From Simmondsia chinensis (Eukaryota > Streptophyta > Magnoliopsida > Caryophyllales > Simmondsiaceae), in assembly GCA_018398585.1 (NCBI GenBank), contig JAGTTD010000024.1, forward strand, positions 6,414,071 to 6,478,070: DNA of 64,000 nt, written 5' to 3'. Position 1 is the first letter of the stretch, and every line of letters begins with the position of its first letter. Under the pieces are notes generated by a model. That model worked only from the letters and a program-made list of their open reading frames with translations. It ran no database searches and was not told the DNA's origin. Positions 25,195 to 36,680 of this stretch are shown in pieces. Both the position numbers and the translations under genes were made by a program.

Positions 25195-25840
25195 AGGGTA
25201 AATTATAGAAAACTCCTTGTCTTTTACTTCAAAAACAGAAAACTTTCCTCACAAATAAAAACACTCACAAAACCCTATCACTTTTAAAACTTTATCACTT
25301 AACCTTCATTCAACTTAATTTGACCATTTTGCCTCTAATGTTTAATTTTGTTTTTAGAAGGGGGTTTTATTTATTAGATAAAATTAGAAATTTTATGTTT
25401 TTAGCAAAAGAATTAAGGGAATTTTTTATATTTATGAAAATATAATTCTTTTAATTAATTATAGTAATATTATTATAAGTTCAAAAGATAAAAAATATTT
25501 CTAAAATTTTCATAAAAAGTATTATGAGATAAAAATAAATTTTTTTGTAGATATTATAATCTTACTAGTATAATTAATTAAAATAATAATTTTTATAAAT
25601 ATTAAAAACTTACTTTTTAAAAATATATAAAAAATATTTATTTTTTTTAAAATATAAAACCCCTACCTAAAAATAAAATCAAACATTTAACCATTTTATT
25701 TTGTGGGGAAAATGGTCAAAAAAAGTTGTTTGGGAGTAAAGTGAAAAATTTTCAAAAGTGAAGGGGTTTAGTGGGTGGTTTTATTTGTAGGGGGTTTTCT
25801 ATTATTAAATTTTGTTGGAAAATTTTCTATAATTTACCCT
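25195..25840. mobile_element. Foldback element, copy A
   Basis: The left end AGGGTAAATTATAGAAAA and the right end, its inverse AATTTACCCT, bound two arms of about 110-150 bp. The arms share ACTTCAAAAACAGAAAAC-like, CAAATAAAA.CAC and TGACCATTTTGCC motifs. The inner part is AT-rich without an ORF. A second copy lies at 61838-62517, which shows this is a dispersed family. Confidence 0.78.
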
Positions 25841-26394
25841 GATTTTAATATGCCGCATTAGCAAAACTAGTGGATGTTTTTTTTATCATTCTTCCTAATA
25901 TATAAAACTAACTTTATTGATCAAACTGATCAATCATTCCATAGCAATATTTGTTGGACCATAGAGAACAAAATGTTTTTTTTTTTATTTTAAATTCTTA
26001 ATACTCATCTTCTTATCTAACTGATAATTTTGTCTAACAAAGTGGTGGATCTAGGATTTATGACCAGTGGATGCACGATGCAAATGAAGATATATGTGGC
26101 TGTGTGTCAACAATCGAGAATAGTAACGGGTAATGATGGATCAAAAAATTCAAATAATAGAAGGAACTAACAATTTATAAACTATCTCTAAATATAATAA
26201 ATAAACTATAATCGATTACTAAATTGCACACATTTACAAAATTAATCAAAACCAAAGAAAATAAAAACTAACAATTAATTAATTACACAAAATAATGCAA
26301 GTGGGACTAGCAATTAATAAAGTAAAATATTTATAACTTTTGCTGGAAATTTTATATCAGTGATTATAAATAAAAAATTAATTGATTTGTCAAT
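25841..26394. other. AT-rich intergenic DNA; one terminal-repeat-like motif
   Basis: No ORF of note. At 26033-26085 a stretch (GTGGTGGATCTAGGATTTAT, then CCAGTGGATGCACG) weakly resembles the inverse of 27812-27858 and may mark the left end of the composite element that follows. Confidence 0.35.
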
Positions 26395-26624
26395 TAGAAG
26401 CCATCGTGGGTGATTTTTAATAATGTTGATCTTACTGCATCTTTATCATTATCGCCCCTTTTCATCAGATTCCTCTTTTTTTGATTTCTAGAGGTCTTCG
26501 CTGATCTTTTCGTGCTGTTCCCAGGCAACATGTCCTTAAGGAAATCTTGTAGCTCTTGCTTATCCTGCTCTTTCAACTTGCACTTCAGTGCTCTCCTACC
26601 CCTTTTTGTCGCACCCATTTTAGG
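26395..26624 (-). CDS. Uncharacterised Lys-rich ORF, about 74 codons
   Basis: It encodes a basic, Lys/Arg-rich, helix-prone protein (KLKEQDKQELQDFLKDMLPG in the middle), not low-complexity. A compatible minus-strand reading continues upstream at about 26630-26900 (EFLPGFEPLALSRTQHIKKS; SFLEESITVRKRKDKG), separated by a stop, so this may be the 3' part of a longer broken frame or a captured host gene fragment. I do not recognise a family. Confidence 0.25.
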
Positions 26625-26939
26625 GATCTAACGTTCTAACAAACCCTTATCCTTTCTCTTCCTAACTGTGATGGACTCCTCCAAAAAAGACACCGGCACC
26701 TGATAATTCTGAGGCAAGCTTTTCTTTATGTGTTGGGTTCTTGACAAGGCAAGGGGCTCGAAACCTGGCAGAAACTCAAGCCCTGAGGATCCCGAGTCAT
26801 TATCATTAACGTGCATCACTCTCAAGAGATGGTGTCTGATCAATAGGTTGAACTGTTTCTGCCACATCATCTTCACCCCTAATGCTTTGCTGTTTAGGAT
26901 TTTTGACAGTGAGGGAGGGTCGATCGGAGGTGAGGGACG

Positions 26940-27235
26940 GATTTTTTGACAATGAGTGATTTTTGATGTTAATGCTCTGTTAATTGATGATGGTGACAAT
27001 GGTACCAATTGATGGGAGGCAGATGATGGTGTGATGTTAATGAAGATGATGATGGTGATGGGTGGCTGGCTTGTGAGGAACAATGGTGGTGATGATGACG
27101 ATACAAGACAGCGAAGCTCTGGTGGTAGTAGTTGTTGAGGTTGAACGGGTGATGAAGCTCTGACGCAGTGAAGCTCTGATGCAATGATGGTGATGATGAT
27201 GACGATCGGTGATTCCGGTAGTGATTGGAGCCGAG
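26940..27235. repeat. GATGAT/GGTGAT-rich low-complexity tract
   Basis: Degenerate trinucleotide repeats (GATGATGGTGATG and similar) produce accidental His/Ser-rich ORFs on the minus strand. It is probably part of the internal region of the LTR-like element to its right. Confidence 0.6.
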
Positions 27236-27257
27236 GAAGAACCGCTCTGATACCAAT

Positions 27258-27860
27258 TGTTACGGACCAAGATCCGATCCTATCCAACGAGCTCAATCCA
27301 CACAATCAAGCACATAATCAATCACAAAGGGGTATGGGATAGCAAGACTGCTATCTCTTTCTGTTTGTGTGTGTATATATGTGTGTGTGTATATATATAT
27401 ACATATATTTGATAGAGATAGATACAAGATATAAGGAAAGGAGGGAGAAACTAGAGAACATAAGAGAAGGGGGGGGGGGGGAGCTTTATCCTTAATTCAC
27501 AGAATAGCATGCTTAACCCTAACTACCTATCATCTATTCATAAAAAGAACTAGGGCTGAGGTGGCAGATAGTAGAAGACTCAAGAAGGTGGGTCTTGATG
27601 TGAATGCCGGGTGAGATGGGTTGGCAATTAGGGACCCATGCTGCTGTATGAGTGTTGGTGGGAGGCCTGTTGGCAAGAAATATGGCATATCGGCCTTGGC
27701 GGTCAAGGCCACAACGAGCGTGGCGGTAGTGGAAATGCCAGGTTCGTATCACATGACCTAATACTAAAACTCAAGTGTACCAAAACCACTATACCACCAG
27801 CCACAACGTCACTGAAGGCACGTGCCCCAGTGCACAAAGCTTGGATCCGCCCTGCTAACA
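27258..27860 (-). repeat. Putative LTR with adjacent Met-tRNA-type primer binding site
   Basis: On the plus strand the tract runs from TGTTACGG to GCTAACA, with inverted TGTTA/TAACA ends, about 603 bp. Just outside its left edge, GCTCTGATACCA at 27244-27255 is the inverse of TGGTATCAGAGC, the initiator-Met-tRNA primer site, so on the minus strand this would be a 5' LTR followed by an internal region to the left. No pol domains or second LTR were found to the left, suggesting a truncated or LARD-like element. It contains (GT)n/(TA)n near 27366-27405 and a G12 run near 27470. Confidence 0.55.
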
Positions 27861-28089
27861 ATAATTGAATTCTATCGGATGAAAATTTGATATAATCTTG
27901 AGTAATTCACATAAAACTGTAATTCACCCCAAACTAATCATAATGTAATCATCTCTTTCTTTTAAGGTAAATATGAAAATACATGAGATATCCATATCTA
28001 AATTATTTATTTAAGAGTGTGATAAAAATCCTTTATTTTTATATCAAAATAATTGTTTATTTAGTTAATTATTTTTTATTGCACACATT

Positions 28090-28091
<2 letters not shown>

Positions 28092-28176
<85 letters not shown>
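28092..28176. repeat. (CA)n(TA)n microsatellite
   Basis: About 19 CA units are followed by about 22 TA units with minor interruptions. ORFs through it on both strands are spurious. Confidence 0.93.
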
Positions 28177-28177
<1 letters not shown>

Positions 28178-28178
<1 letters not shown>

Positions 28179-28357
28179 GGTAGAGGCGGGAATGAGAATA
28201 GAAGTTTTGTGAGAATATGAGAAAAGTTACATCTACACTGTCCGGAGTGCTACCATCATCCAATGGTCACCACCACCGCCACCCACCAATTCCACCCAAA
28301 GCAACAACCACCTCCACCGCCACCGCCCACCGCCACTCCTATCCACGACCCCAACAC
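28178..28357 (+). mobile_element. GGAATGAGAATG-headed, CACC-rich element fragment
   Basis: After the (TA)n tract it begins GGCGGGAATGAGAATAGAAG, then TTTTGTGAGAATATGAGAAA, then a CCACCACCGCCACC-rich stretch. The same order occurs in inverse at 49507-49990 and its head again at 49990-50090. The (TA)n plus GGNGGNNGGAATGAGAA head resembles the left end of some plant Helitrons, but I see no CTRR end, so the class is uncertain. It abuts the LTR at 28358 exactly. Confidence 0.5.
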
Positions 28358-29068
28358 TGTTGGAGAAATTCCCAAAAAATTAGGAATCGGGTAATCAAAC
28401 GATCTCAGGTGTCGAAGCCATATAATCACTTTCTTTAAGGCTTATTTTGAAGTATGAAATACCTCGAGGATACAACGATAATAAAAAATGAAGTGAAGAT
28501 GTGTAAGAGGAGGGATAGATTGAGATAAATGAGAATTAAGTTTTTCAAGACTTTCACAACACTTTCTTATGAATTCATTCAAGTGTTTTTTGCAATTATT
28601 TCTTCATAATCTCATCACTTAAACATGAGAATGAAGGTGTTATTTATAGTTTGCAAGTGCCTTTTCATTAAGGGACACGTTCCTTGATGCAGTGACACTT
28701 CCTTTTTAATATTTTATAATACTTGCAAGCAAATATCTTTTATCTGTCTTCTTAAAAAAACTAGGGAAAAATATATAAGAAAATAAGGTTTAGAAGACGT
28801 CCCAGACTTATCAAAACATTACTGTAATTCTGTAAGATCTATATGTCGACCCACGGGCCCTGTGTATCAACGCATAGTTGCATTTTTCCGGTTTTGTAGG
28901 ATTGTGTTTCGACACACGGGCCCTGTGTGTCAACACACACCCCTACATGTAGAAAATACTTAAAAACCAAGTATGGAATAATTTCTAACACTTTATTCAT
29001 CATATATATTTTGAAAATATACCAGTATTCCTCTACTATTTTCAAAATACCATCATTCTCTAATAACA
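28358..29068 (-). repeat. 3' LTR of a decayed minus-strand copia element
   Basis: On the plus strand it starts TGTTGGAGAAATT and ends at TAATAACA, with TG...CA ends and about 711 bp. A second, right-truncated copy is at 48944-49506. Outside the right edge the minus strand reads a purine-rich run, and RNase H and RT remnants follow further right, so this is the 3' LTR. It contains a pair of CGACACACGGGCCC-type palindromes at about 28845-28940 that resemble the repeats of the MULE further right. Confidence 0.72.
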
Positions 29069-31378
29069 ATATCTCAAATTAAAGGAGGCCCTACTGTGCA
29101 TTAATGAGGATGTCTCTTGATTAAACCCCCAGCTAGTGAAGAGACCATACAGTTAATCGGATCGAAAATGGTAGACCAAGCTTTGAACCATATAACCCAT
29201 TTGATTAACTGACAATCTAATCACGCACAAGACGTACTCCCCATACACACTCTATAACTCTCAGATCGACACATTTATGGCCTTGTGTCATGTACTCTTC
29301 GTGAGTATTTCAGGGCCAAACTCTTAGTCGAAAATCACCCTTTTGAAATGGCCAAACTTCAACACTCGGTGAGGTGGACCTCATTGATCATGTCCCTGCA
29401 ACGCGACATTCAATAAGAATTAAAAAAAAAAGGTCCATTAAGAGCATAGCTCATCCTCTTAGTATCTCTGAAGCAGGTACCAAGCACTACACACATGGGA
29501 TGAAAAATTCTCATTTAGTGCTTGCAGTCACACAAATGATAAGCCTCTCTCATTGAACCCGAGAACTAGTGTCATATTAGGCGTCGAGTTGGGGGCCTAT
29601 CATGGGCGACTAATAACGATAGGTTTCACACTATCCTTCATTTATTTATTATCAAGTCTCTAGCAATGTTTTTAAATAAGAGATCCGCTAGATTCTGACT
29701 TATATTTTCAAATTCTACAGTGATCATTCAATCATTCACAAATTATTTCATTTAAAAATATTTGACACTAATGTGTTTGGACTTTCAGTGATACATATCA
29801 CTCTTATACATTTGAAAGCATAGCTCCCTATCACAATGGATAGAAATAGTCAACATTGGCTTAGGCCACAAAGAAATCTTATACACAAGATCCTTTAATT
29901 ATTATTTTTTTTTTTTTTACAAGTAGAAACCAGGGCAATAAACTCTATAATCACGATAACATTCACCCCCACCACTTTGTAACATTCACTCGCTTTAGAA
30001 GCGTAGTCCTCCTTATCGGATATACAACTGGCATCCAAGTATTCTTCTATACAGAATAGTACTCATTAAAATTAACACCATAATTCATGGTCATTCTAGT
30101 ATCTTATGTACCACATGGTAGGAACCTTTACTTATATATTTAGTTATATACACACAGCTGTCTAACAACAAAGGTTACATCTAACCTTTTTAAATTCTAA
30201 TTACAATATTGAAGCACTTTCATGTGGTTCTAAATATTCATACCAAATTTCAACATGTAATCAATGTACATACATGCAGCGAATCCTCTGTCATTGTTAA
30301 ACTAGTCATATGCACTTTTTGGATTCATTAATTACCTCTTTCAAAAGGTAACATCGCAAGACTTCACAGTCTCGTCATAGGATCACAATCTATGACACAA
30401 CAATATTGAGCTTTAACATTCATATTATCTCTAGCTAATTCCTCTAAAAATATACAAGTCTGATCGCTAGGACTTCTCTTTTCATATTCTTTTACTCTTT
30501 CAAAGTTCTAGAGTCTTTCCAGAGATAATTCTGTCATAATATACTTTCATCATAATATACTTTAATTCACATTCTCACAATGCATCATTCAAGATCAATG
30601 AAAGACTCAAATTCACTTTTTATGTACTCATTTACATTTATATTTTATGATGTTTAATTCACCCATAATTTAGTCATATGAATTTACTTGCCATTTATAT
30701 GCATCAAAACTTATGGATAATAAAAGATTCATCAGAATTCAGTATTTATACACTCTTTAAATTTCTCACGTTGATGACTAACAACATCCTAACATGTAAA
30801 TATAACATCACACAATAATTTTATTTGCCATGCAAAAATTGTATATTACTATCACTCAATTTGAGTATTTTGACATTCATTGTATAAATGCACTTCATTT
30901 TACCGACTACTCAAGCATCATATATATATGCCCTTAAAGTGCAAGTAACCTTTACTTCAGCTACATTAATCATGATGAGTGATAAAATTTTTACACACAT
31001 GCCGGTTTTCATTGAAACATTGCACCCAATAACATTGGAAAACCCACTTGAGATATATGGTCAATTATGAAATTATGAATCATTATTTCCAAGTGCTTTT
31101 ATACAATTTCTTTCATCATCCTTAATCATGAACTTCAATTTGAATTTCTTATATCAGTCACATTAGGGATCAACATATGTAAAATAATCATATACTTCAT
31201 GATCCACTAAATATATTCGAATTCACATCACTTTCGCTTTACCGAGCAAACAAAGGCATTCATGCTCACAAATTAAAATCACATTAATTCATGATCATTA
31301 ACATGCATCCACGCATTAATTGCATAACCGCATTAACATCCATGATTATGCATAAATTGTACTTCATGGGGCGCTTCT
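29069..31378 (-). pseudogene. Highly decayed copia pol remnant (RT and RNase H traces)
   Basis: The minus strand keeps two recognisable islands. At about 30236-30300 CMYIDYMLKFGMN aligns to the copia RT core, with the second active-site Asp replaced by Tyr. At about 29930-30065 EEYLDASCISDKEDYAS aligns to the start of RNase H. The rest, up to the MULE edge, shows no open frame. The order RT, RNase H, LTR from right to left agrees with the LTR at 28358-29068. This is much older than the copia at 1-3729. Confidence 0.55.
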
Positions 31379-32430
31379 ACCTTATAGAAAAAAAATTCTG
31401 TATGTAGTGAAGGTAGGGTTACCTGCTTAGTAGGTAACCACTAATAAAAAAAAGAAACACACTTTAACCTCTCCTACTTTTTGTATGGTAATCTTTTTTT
31501 TTTTTGAATTTAATTATTAATGTGTATTATAAAAAAAATAAATAATTATAAATATTAATTAATAAAGATAATTATATATTTTTAATTAACCTAAATATGA
31601 TAGTAATGACATAATAAATTAAAAATTTATTGGTTCAAAAAAGAAATTAATTGGTTAAAATTAACAAATGTTAATTTATTTTTATATAAAAATTTATTGG
31701 CTCGAAAAAGAAATCAAATGGTTATTAACAAATATTAATTAATTTTATGTACCCAATGCTATTTAAAAAAATACTAAACATAATTATATTAAATTTTTGA
31801 GTACATGGTTGGTGATTTTGAGTACATTAATAATGACTTTAAGAATACGGGTGCTGATTTTAAGTACTTTGGTGGTAATATTGAGTACATATGATCTTGA
31901 GTACATACGTTGTGTGTCAACTCACACGTATTATGTGTTGACACACATGCATTTGTTTTGCTTTCTGGATTTTGTGTGTCGACACACACACTCTGTGTGT
32001 CAACACACAGTTGGTATTGGTTGAATGGTGATTTGGAGTACGTTGTTAGTGATTTTGAGCGCCTTCTTTGTGATTTTGAGTATGTGGTTGTGTTTCAACA
32101 CATAGAATTTGTGTGTCGATACACAATATTACCATAAATGTACCCAACTTCACATGTACACAAGACGAAGTGCATGTGTGCTGACACATAAAGTATCTGT
32201 GTCGACATACGTATGTACTCAATAACACCAATATTGTACTCATATTGACTACTAATTTACTCAAAATCACCATCTACGTACTCAAAATCATCACCCACAT
32301 ACTCAAAATCACCAACCACATACTCAAAGGCAAATCACATGTGTGTCGACACATAAAATACAGTAAAAGCCCAAAATTCCCCTCACTAGTCGTGTTCTTT
32401 CTCTCTCTCCTCTCTCGCTTGAACCCTAAC
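31379..32430. repeat. Left terminal inverted repeat region of the MULE
   Basis: AT-rich outer part (31500-31800), then copies of TTGAGTACATGGTTGGTGAT in one orientation (31797-32090), then GTCGAC-centred palindromes (for example 31971-31990), then the same unit inverted with a 21-bp period (32237-32330, TACTCAAAATCACC). The region 32370-32440 (TCTCTCTCCTCTCTCGC..AACCCTAACTTCTACTTCAG) is the inverse of about 45120-45270. Confidence 0.7.
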
Positions 32431-32825
32431 TTCTACTTCAGCTCAAAATTTCACCAAAGTCATCAATTTCTCATAAATTTCATTCAAAGTTTAATTAAAA
32501 ATTAGGTTTCTATCTGCAATTTAACATAAAAATCTTTCATTTTGTAAGAAATTCATCTTTTTCACAAATCCTAACTCAAAATTGAACCCCCCGAATTTTT
32601 ACATAAGTTCGCTTGCGTTTTTTTTTTTTTTTAACTTTTCTTGCTACTCTAAGTAAAAACCATCTATTTGTCTTAAAATTTCATTACCCCTAATAGTTTT
32701 TGGACAAATCTCAAAAATTTCACTTTACTCCACCAAACCCTAACCCCAATGTCAAAATTTCTATCAATATTTTTTTTTTCCTGGTAATCAATAGTAATGG
32801 GTCGTACAAAGAGGGCAGAAACTAC

Positions 32826-33532
32826 TTCAAAGATGAATCTCTTACGTCCTCTGCTTCATCACTCTCCCCCCGTCAACCCTTTTTTTCTCGTCCTCTGTTA
32901 TATACAACAACTACATGAGTCAAGCCTTACACCAAATGACATTTTACGCATTATGATATATAAACAAGAGAAACTGACATACATGGTTCAGCACCCATGA
33001 ACATCCTTGAAGATGTGCGGAACACAAAGTCTATTGTTCTTTCATTGAAGAGAAATGCAAACCTCTTCTGGAATATTCCTTCTTCCATTGAAGTTCCCAA
33101 ATTGTCTAATCAAGGAGGTGCCATGCCACCATTGGAGTTCCCAAATTGTTTAATCAAGGAGGTGGCATGTCACCATTGGAGTTCCCAAATTGTTCAATCA
33201 AGGGAGCGCCAATTAAGGAACTCCAATGGTGACATGCCACATCCTTGATTAAACAATTTGGGAACTCCAATGGATGAAGGAATATTCCAAAAGAGGATCA
33301 TGTTTCTCTTCAATGGAAGAACATTAGACTTCTTGTTTCGCACATCATCAAGAATGGTCATGGGTGCTGAACCATGTATGTTATTTTCTCTTGTTCATGT
33401 ATCATAATACGTAAAATGTTATTCGATTTAAGGTCCGACTAATGTAGTTGTTATATATAAAGGAGGATGAGAAGGAAGGGGTTGATGGGGGGAGAGTGAT
33501 GAAGCAGAGAAGGTAAGAGATTCAAGAAGATG
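32826..33532. repeat. Near-perfect 700-bp palindrome
   Basis: The arms 32826-33195 and 33202-33532 are inverse copies over their full length with scattered mismatches. Matched landmarks include CTCTGCTTCATCACTCTCC against its inverse near 33492-33510, ACATACATGGTTCAGCACCC against GGGTGCTGAACCATGTATGT, and GGAATATTCCTTC on both sides. The inner parts contain about three tandem copies of a 45-50-bp unit (GGAGTTCCCAAATTGT...CAAGGAGGTGGCATG). A transcript would fold into a long hairpin. It lies about 0.5 kb beyond the 3' end of the transposase gene. Confidence 0.88.
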
Positions 33533-33989
33533 GGAGGGAGAAATAAAGAGTGGGTTCACAAGATGAGGAGGAACAATAGAAGGAGTAGGCTGTAGGGAAT
33601 CTTGTAGTTGTAATGGTGTGCAAGTTGGATTTTGTTGTACGTCATTTAATTTGAATTAAATGCTAGGCCCATTTGATAATGTTTGTGTGGTTTTTTATTT
33701 ATGCCCTTATTTAATGCTACGTAAATGTTGAATATGATGATAATGTTAACATATCAAATGTATAATTCCCACAATGCATGAATATAGGGCGATGTTGTAC
33801 ATTCGAAATCAACAAGTGTGGATGTACCTGTTGCTTCCGAGTTGCTTCTACCAAAATATTGATGGGGACCAAGCAAAATTATGTGTGTCAGGTATGTTGC
33901 TTGATGAATTGTATTGTTGGTCCTACATTTGGTTAAATTCACAACATTATGCTATTTGTAATCGTTAGAAAACAAAATGTGTAATTGTC

Positions 33990-36338
33990 GCTATGATTTG
34001 AAACATACCGCATTATACTGGCTTGAAGGGTGTTGCATCGTAAAGTGTGGCAGCTGTTGTTGAACAGTTGTACTGTGGTAACCGAATATATCACCACTAC
34101 CTAATGTGAAATATCTAGCATTAATCGAGGATGATTGGTTGTAGTCATATGTGCTAGAGCTTCTGCCTATGTATGTCACCCGTTCCTTGATGCCGCGTGG
34201 TGTGTGCCTTGCGTACAATTGTGCTTGAGACGGCTTTCTCCTCCACATTGCTTGCAGACATTTTTCTTGGCCGGTCTGTTCTGACCTCTTGATTTTGCGA
34301 TTAGAGGGTCAGCCACCCCAAAGGTAGCTCGATTGGTTTGATTATTACGTAGGTTAACACTTTTCGTCATCTCAGCACTTAATTGTTCTATATATTGTAT
34401 TGTTTCTTTGAATGCATCATCAGTTTGCGATGCAAGGAAACATAGTTGGTTCGAAGTGGTGTTCAATGCACTATATCTCATCATATGCTGCAGTTTAGTG
34501 GGCACCGATACTCCAAAGCTGCTGCAACAGGAAGGCGTTACATGTATTGTCTATCGTTGTGCAATACAACTGAGAGGGATGGAGTCTGTGTCCAAATATT
34601 TCATCACAGCAATCATGTGTCAACATGGGAAACTGACTGACTCCTGCTTCTTGCAACCGCATTTCATTATCTGTGTGGATGGATAGTGTAGAACTGTGCA
34701 CGTAGAATTGCCTTTTGAATATTGACGTAAAGTGTATGCCATGTATTCCCTAACTTGTGTGGCATCTCTAAACATAAAAAGCGACTCGTACAATAGCTCA
34801 TCTTGAACTATCTTAAAGACGGCTCATGTGTACAGTTGACTGGCATGAGATTCGATATTGATCAAGGGACCTCCGATAACTGGCTTGGAGTGTAGAGTAT
34901 CGAAGTCAGCCTAGGCCTCTTTTCCCTATTCTCTCGAAGCCAGTTATCATAATACTGAACAAACTAAAACAACTTCAGCCTGTGTCGCATGTATTGTTTC
35001 AAAGTTGAGTTTGTACTTTCCCATTGTTGTGTGATTCTCATGCTAGTAAAGAGGTGACCCTCCAGATATGCATTTGCCCAATGAAATCTTTTTCCAAACA
35101 GTGATTGAATCCATTCGTTTCTGATTAGCTCCAATTGCTCGACTAATGTTTTCCACGCGTGCACAAACTCTTCAGGTGTAAAAGAACATAATTGAGCACT
35201 GTGCGAATTCCTTCGAAAAAGGTTGACCTACATGAGCTTGCGCATTTCTGTTTAGGTGCCACAAACACAATCGATGCACGGTCGTAGGGAGGACTTGCAT
35301 TATTGCATTTCCCATGCTCTTGTCCCCGTCTATGATGACAGTCAATGATTTTTTTTCCATCCGTTTCCTCTTATAAAGTTTCTAGAACCCAGACGTATGT
35401 CTCTGTGGTCTCATCACGGAGCAATGCACATCCGAACACAACCGTTTGTCGATGGTTGTTCACTCCAACTAAAATCAGGATGGCATTCCATAAGTGTTGA
35501 CCTTGTACGTCGCGTCGAAGGCCATAGTGTCACCGAAGTGACTGTAGTCTATCCACGACTTCGAATCCGCCGAGAAAAGGTTTCATAGATGATCATCCTC
35601 ATCAACATTGTACTTTATGAACATTAACGGATCCGTTGTTCTCTTTTCGAAGAGATAACCTAGTACACCTTCCGTGTCACCCTATTTTATGGCATCCCTG
35701 CGCTCCTTAGTGATGAAATTATACATGTCCTTCTTTGTGTGTACGATGTTTGCACTCCCCCTGATTGTTGCACCATTGTGTGATGAATTTTGCGATTGTT
35801 GTACACGTAGTTTATACATTGACATTATTTGGCCCTTATTTGCTTCGTTTAGGCCTCTGTGTGACTGTAAGTATGACACATGTGCGGTATCAATAAGTGG
35901 ATGGTTGTGGTTCGATATGACCTCTTTCACAAGCCATACGCTCCTTTTCTTATCTAGCTTGAACTTTATTCTGGCTTGGCAGCAACACCTTGTGAGTGCA
36001 TTTTCTTGCCTTATTCGTTCTGATTGAATTATGTGGGAATTTGACCTCTCTCCTTCTCTAGAGCACAATAATGCCCTGTACATGGGAAGATCGATCTTTC
36101 TATCCTTTTTCATGTCACCCATGCGCACATTGAACCCTGATACTTTAGCATAGTCATCATAAAATTGTTTTGCCTCTTCCAGAGATGAAAATACCAGTGA
36201 CATAACATTATTATATTCTAATTCATTTAACGATTTTCCCATGTAAGACCACTGACTTTGCTGAAATGAGGTACCACATACCTCATCAACTTCATTGCTA
36301 TGAATATCATCACCGTCGCAATTAGCATCCGACTCCAC
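33990..36338 (-). pseudogene. FAR1-type MULE transposase (DDE), broken by stops
   Basis: From the ATG at 36338 the order is as follows. FAR1 DNA-binding domain (VFSSLEEAKQFYDDYAK; zinc ligands in LLCSREGE, CCCQARIKF and NHNHPL) at about 36190-35900. MULE transposase domain with the first Asp in MAFDATYKVN (about 35496-35522), the second Asp in IIDGDKSMG with HRLCLWHLNRNA (about 35240-35340) and the Glu in QQWESTNSTLKQYM (about 34990-35026). SWIM-type CGC...C.H (about 34600-34665). A C-terminal NVCKQCGGE...HNC cluster (about 34230-34260). All three catalytic acids remain. Stops interrupt it (for example after RRDAIK near 35680, in DDHL*NLF near 35590, and two in the SWIM part), plus frameshifts. 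It resembles autonomous MULE transposases and domesticated FAR1/FRS factors; its place inside MULE ends favours the former. Confidence 0.9.
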
Positions 36339-36459
36339 TTTATACCACCAATGTGAATGTCATCCATAATCTGTACATCATAATATTCAAGTCCAAAATT
36401 ATATACCTGAATCACATCACACACACAATAGAGAACAATAGAAATGACCGAATGAATTG

Positions 36460-36680
36460 AATATGTGTCTGTGTGTCGACACCCAATGACTGTGTGTCGA
36501 CACACATTGAGAATGTGTAGGCACACAGAATCTAGTAAGTAGCATAAACCAGGTACAATGTACCCAATATGTTTTGGGTAATCAAAATCACTACCCATGT
36601 ACTCAATGTCAAGCCATATACTCAAAATCACCAACAATATACTCAATATCACTAATCATGCACTAAATATCAGACTAAAT
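36460..36680. repeat. Palindrome plus 21-bp-period array upstream of transposase
   Basis: Holds GTCGAC-centred palindromes (core 36497-36502 in TGTGTGTCGACACACA) and then TACTCAA units with 21-bp steps at about 36599-36680. It lies within 120-340 bases 5' of the transposase start, where its promoter should be. Confidence 0.75.

Noticed and set aside
26940..27305. His- and Ser-rich ORFs on the minus strand
   Set aside because: They are translations of a degenerate GATGAT repeat in several frames at once.
27983..28263. Short ORFs with Thr-His and Ile-Tyr runs on both strands
   Set aside because: They read through (CA)n(TA)n microsatellite.
31789..32273. Overlapping Cys/His-rich ORFs on both strands (VCRHTH-like repeats)
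   Set aside because: The apparent zinc-finger-like pattern is the GTGTGTCGACACAC palindrome translated. The same happens at 37212-37623, 39344-40214 and 45082-45676.
33990..36338. Domesticated FAR1/FRS transcription factor gene
   Set aside because: Several stops and frameshifts, and its location between MULE inverted ends with multiple terminal-type arrays, point to a transposon gene rather than a host regulator.
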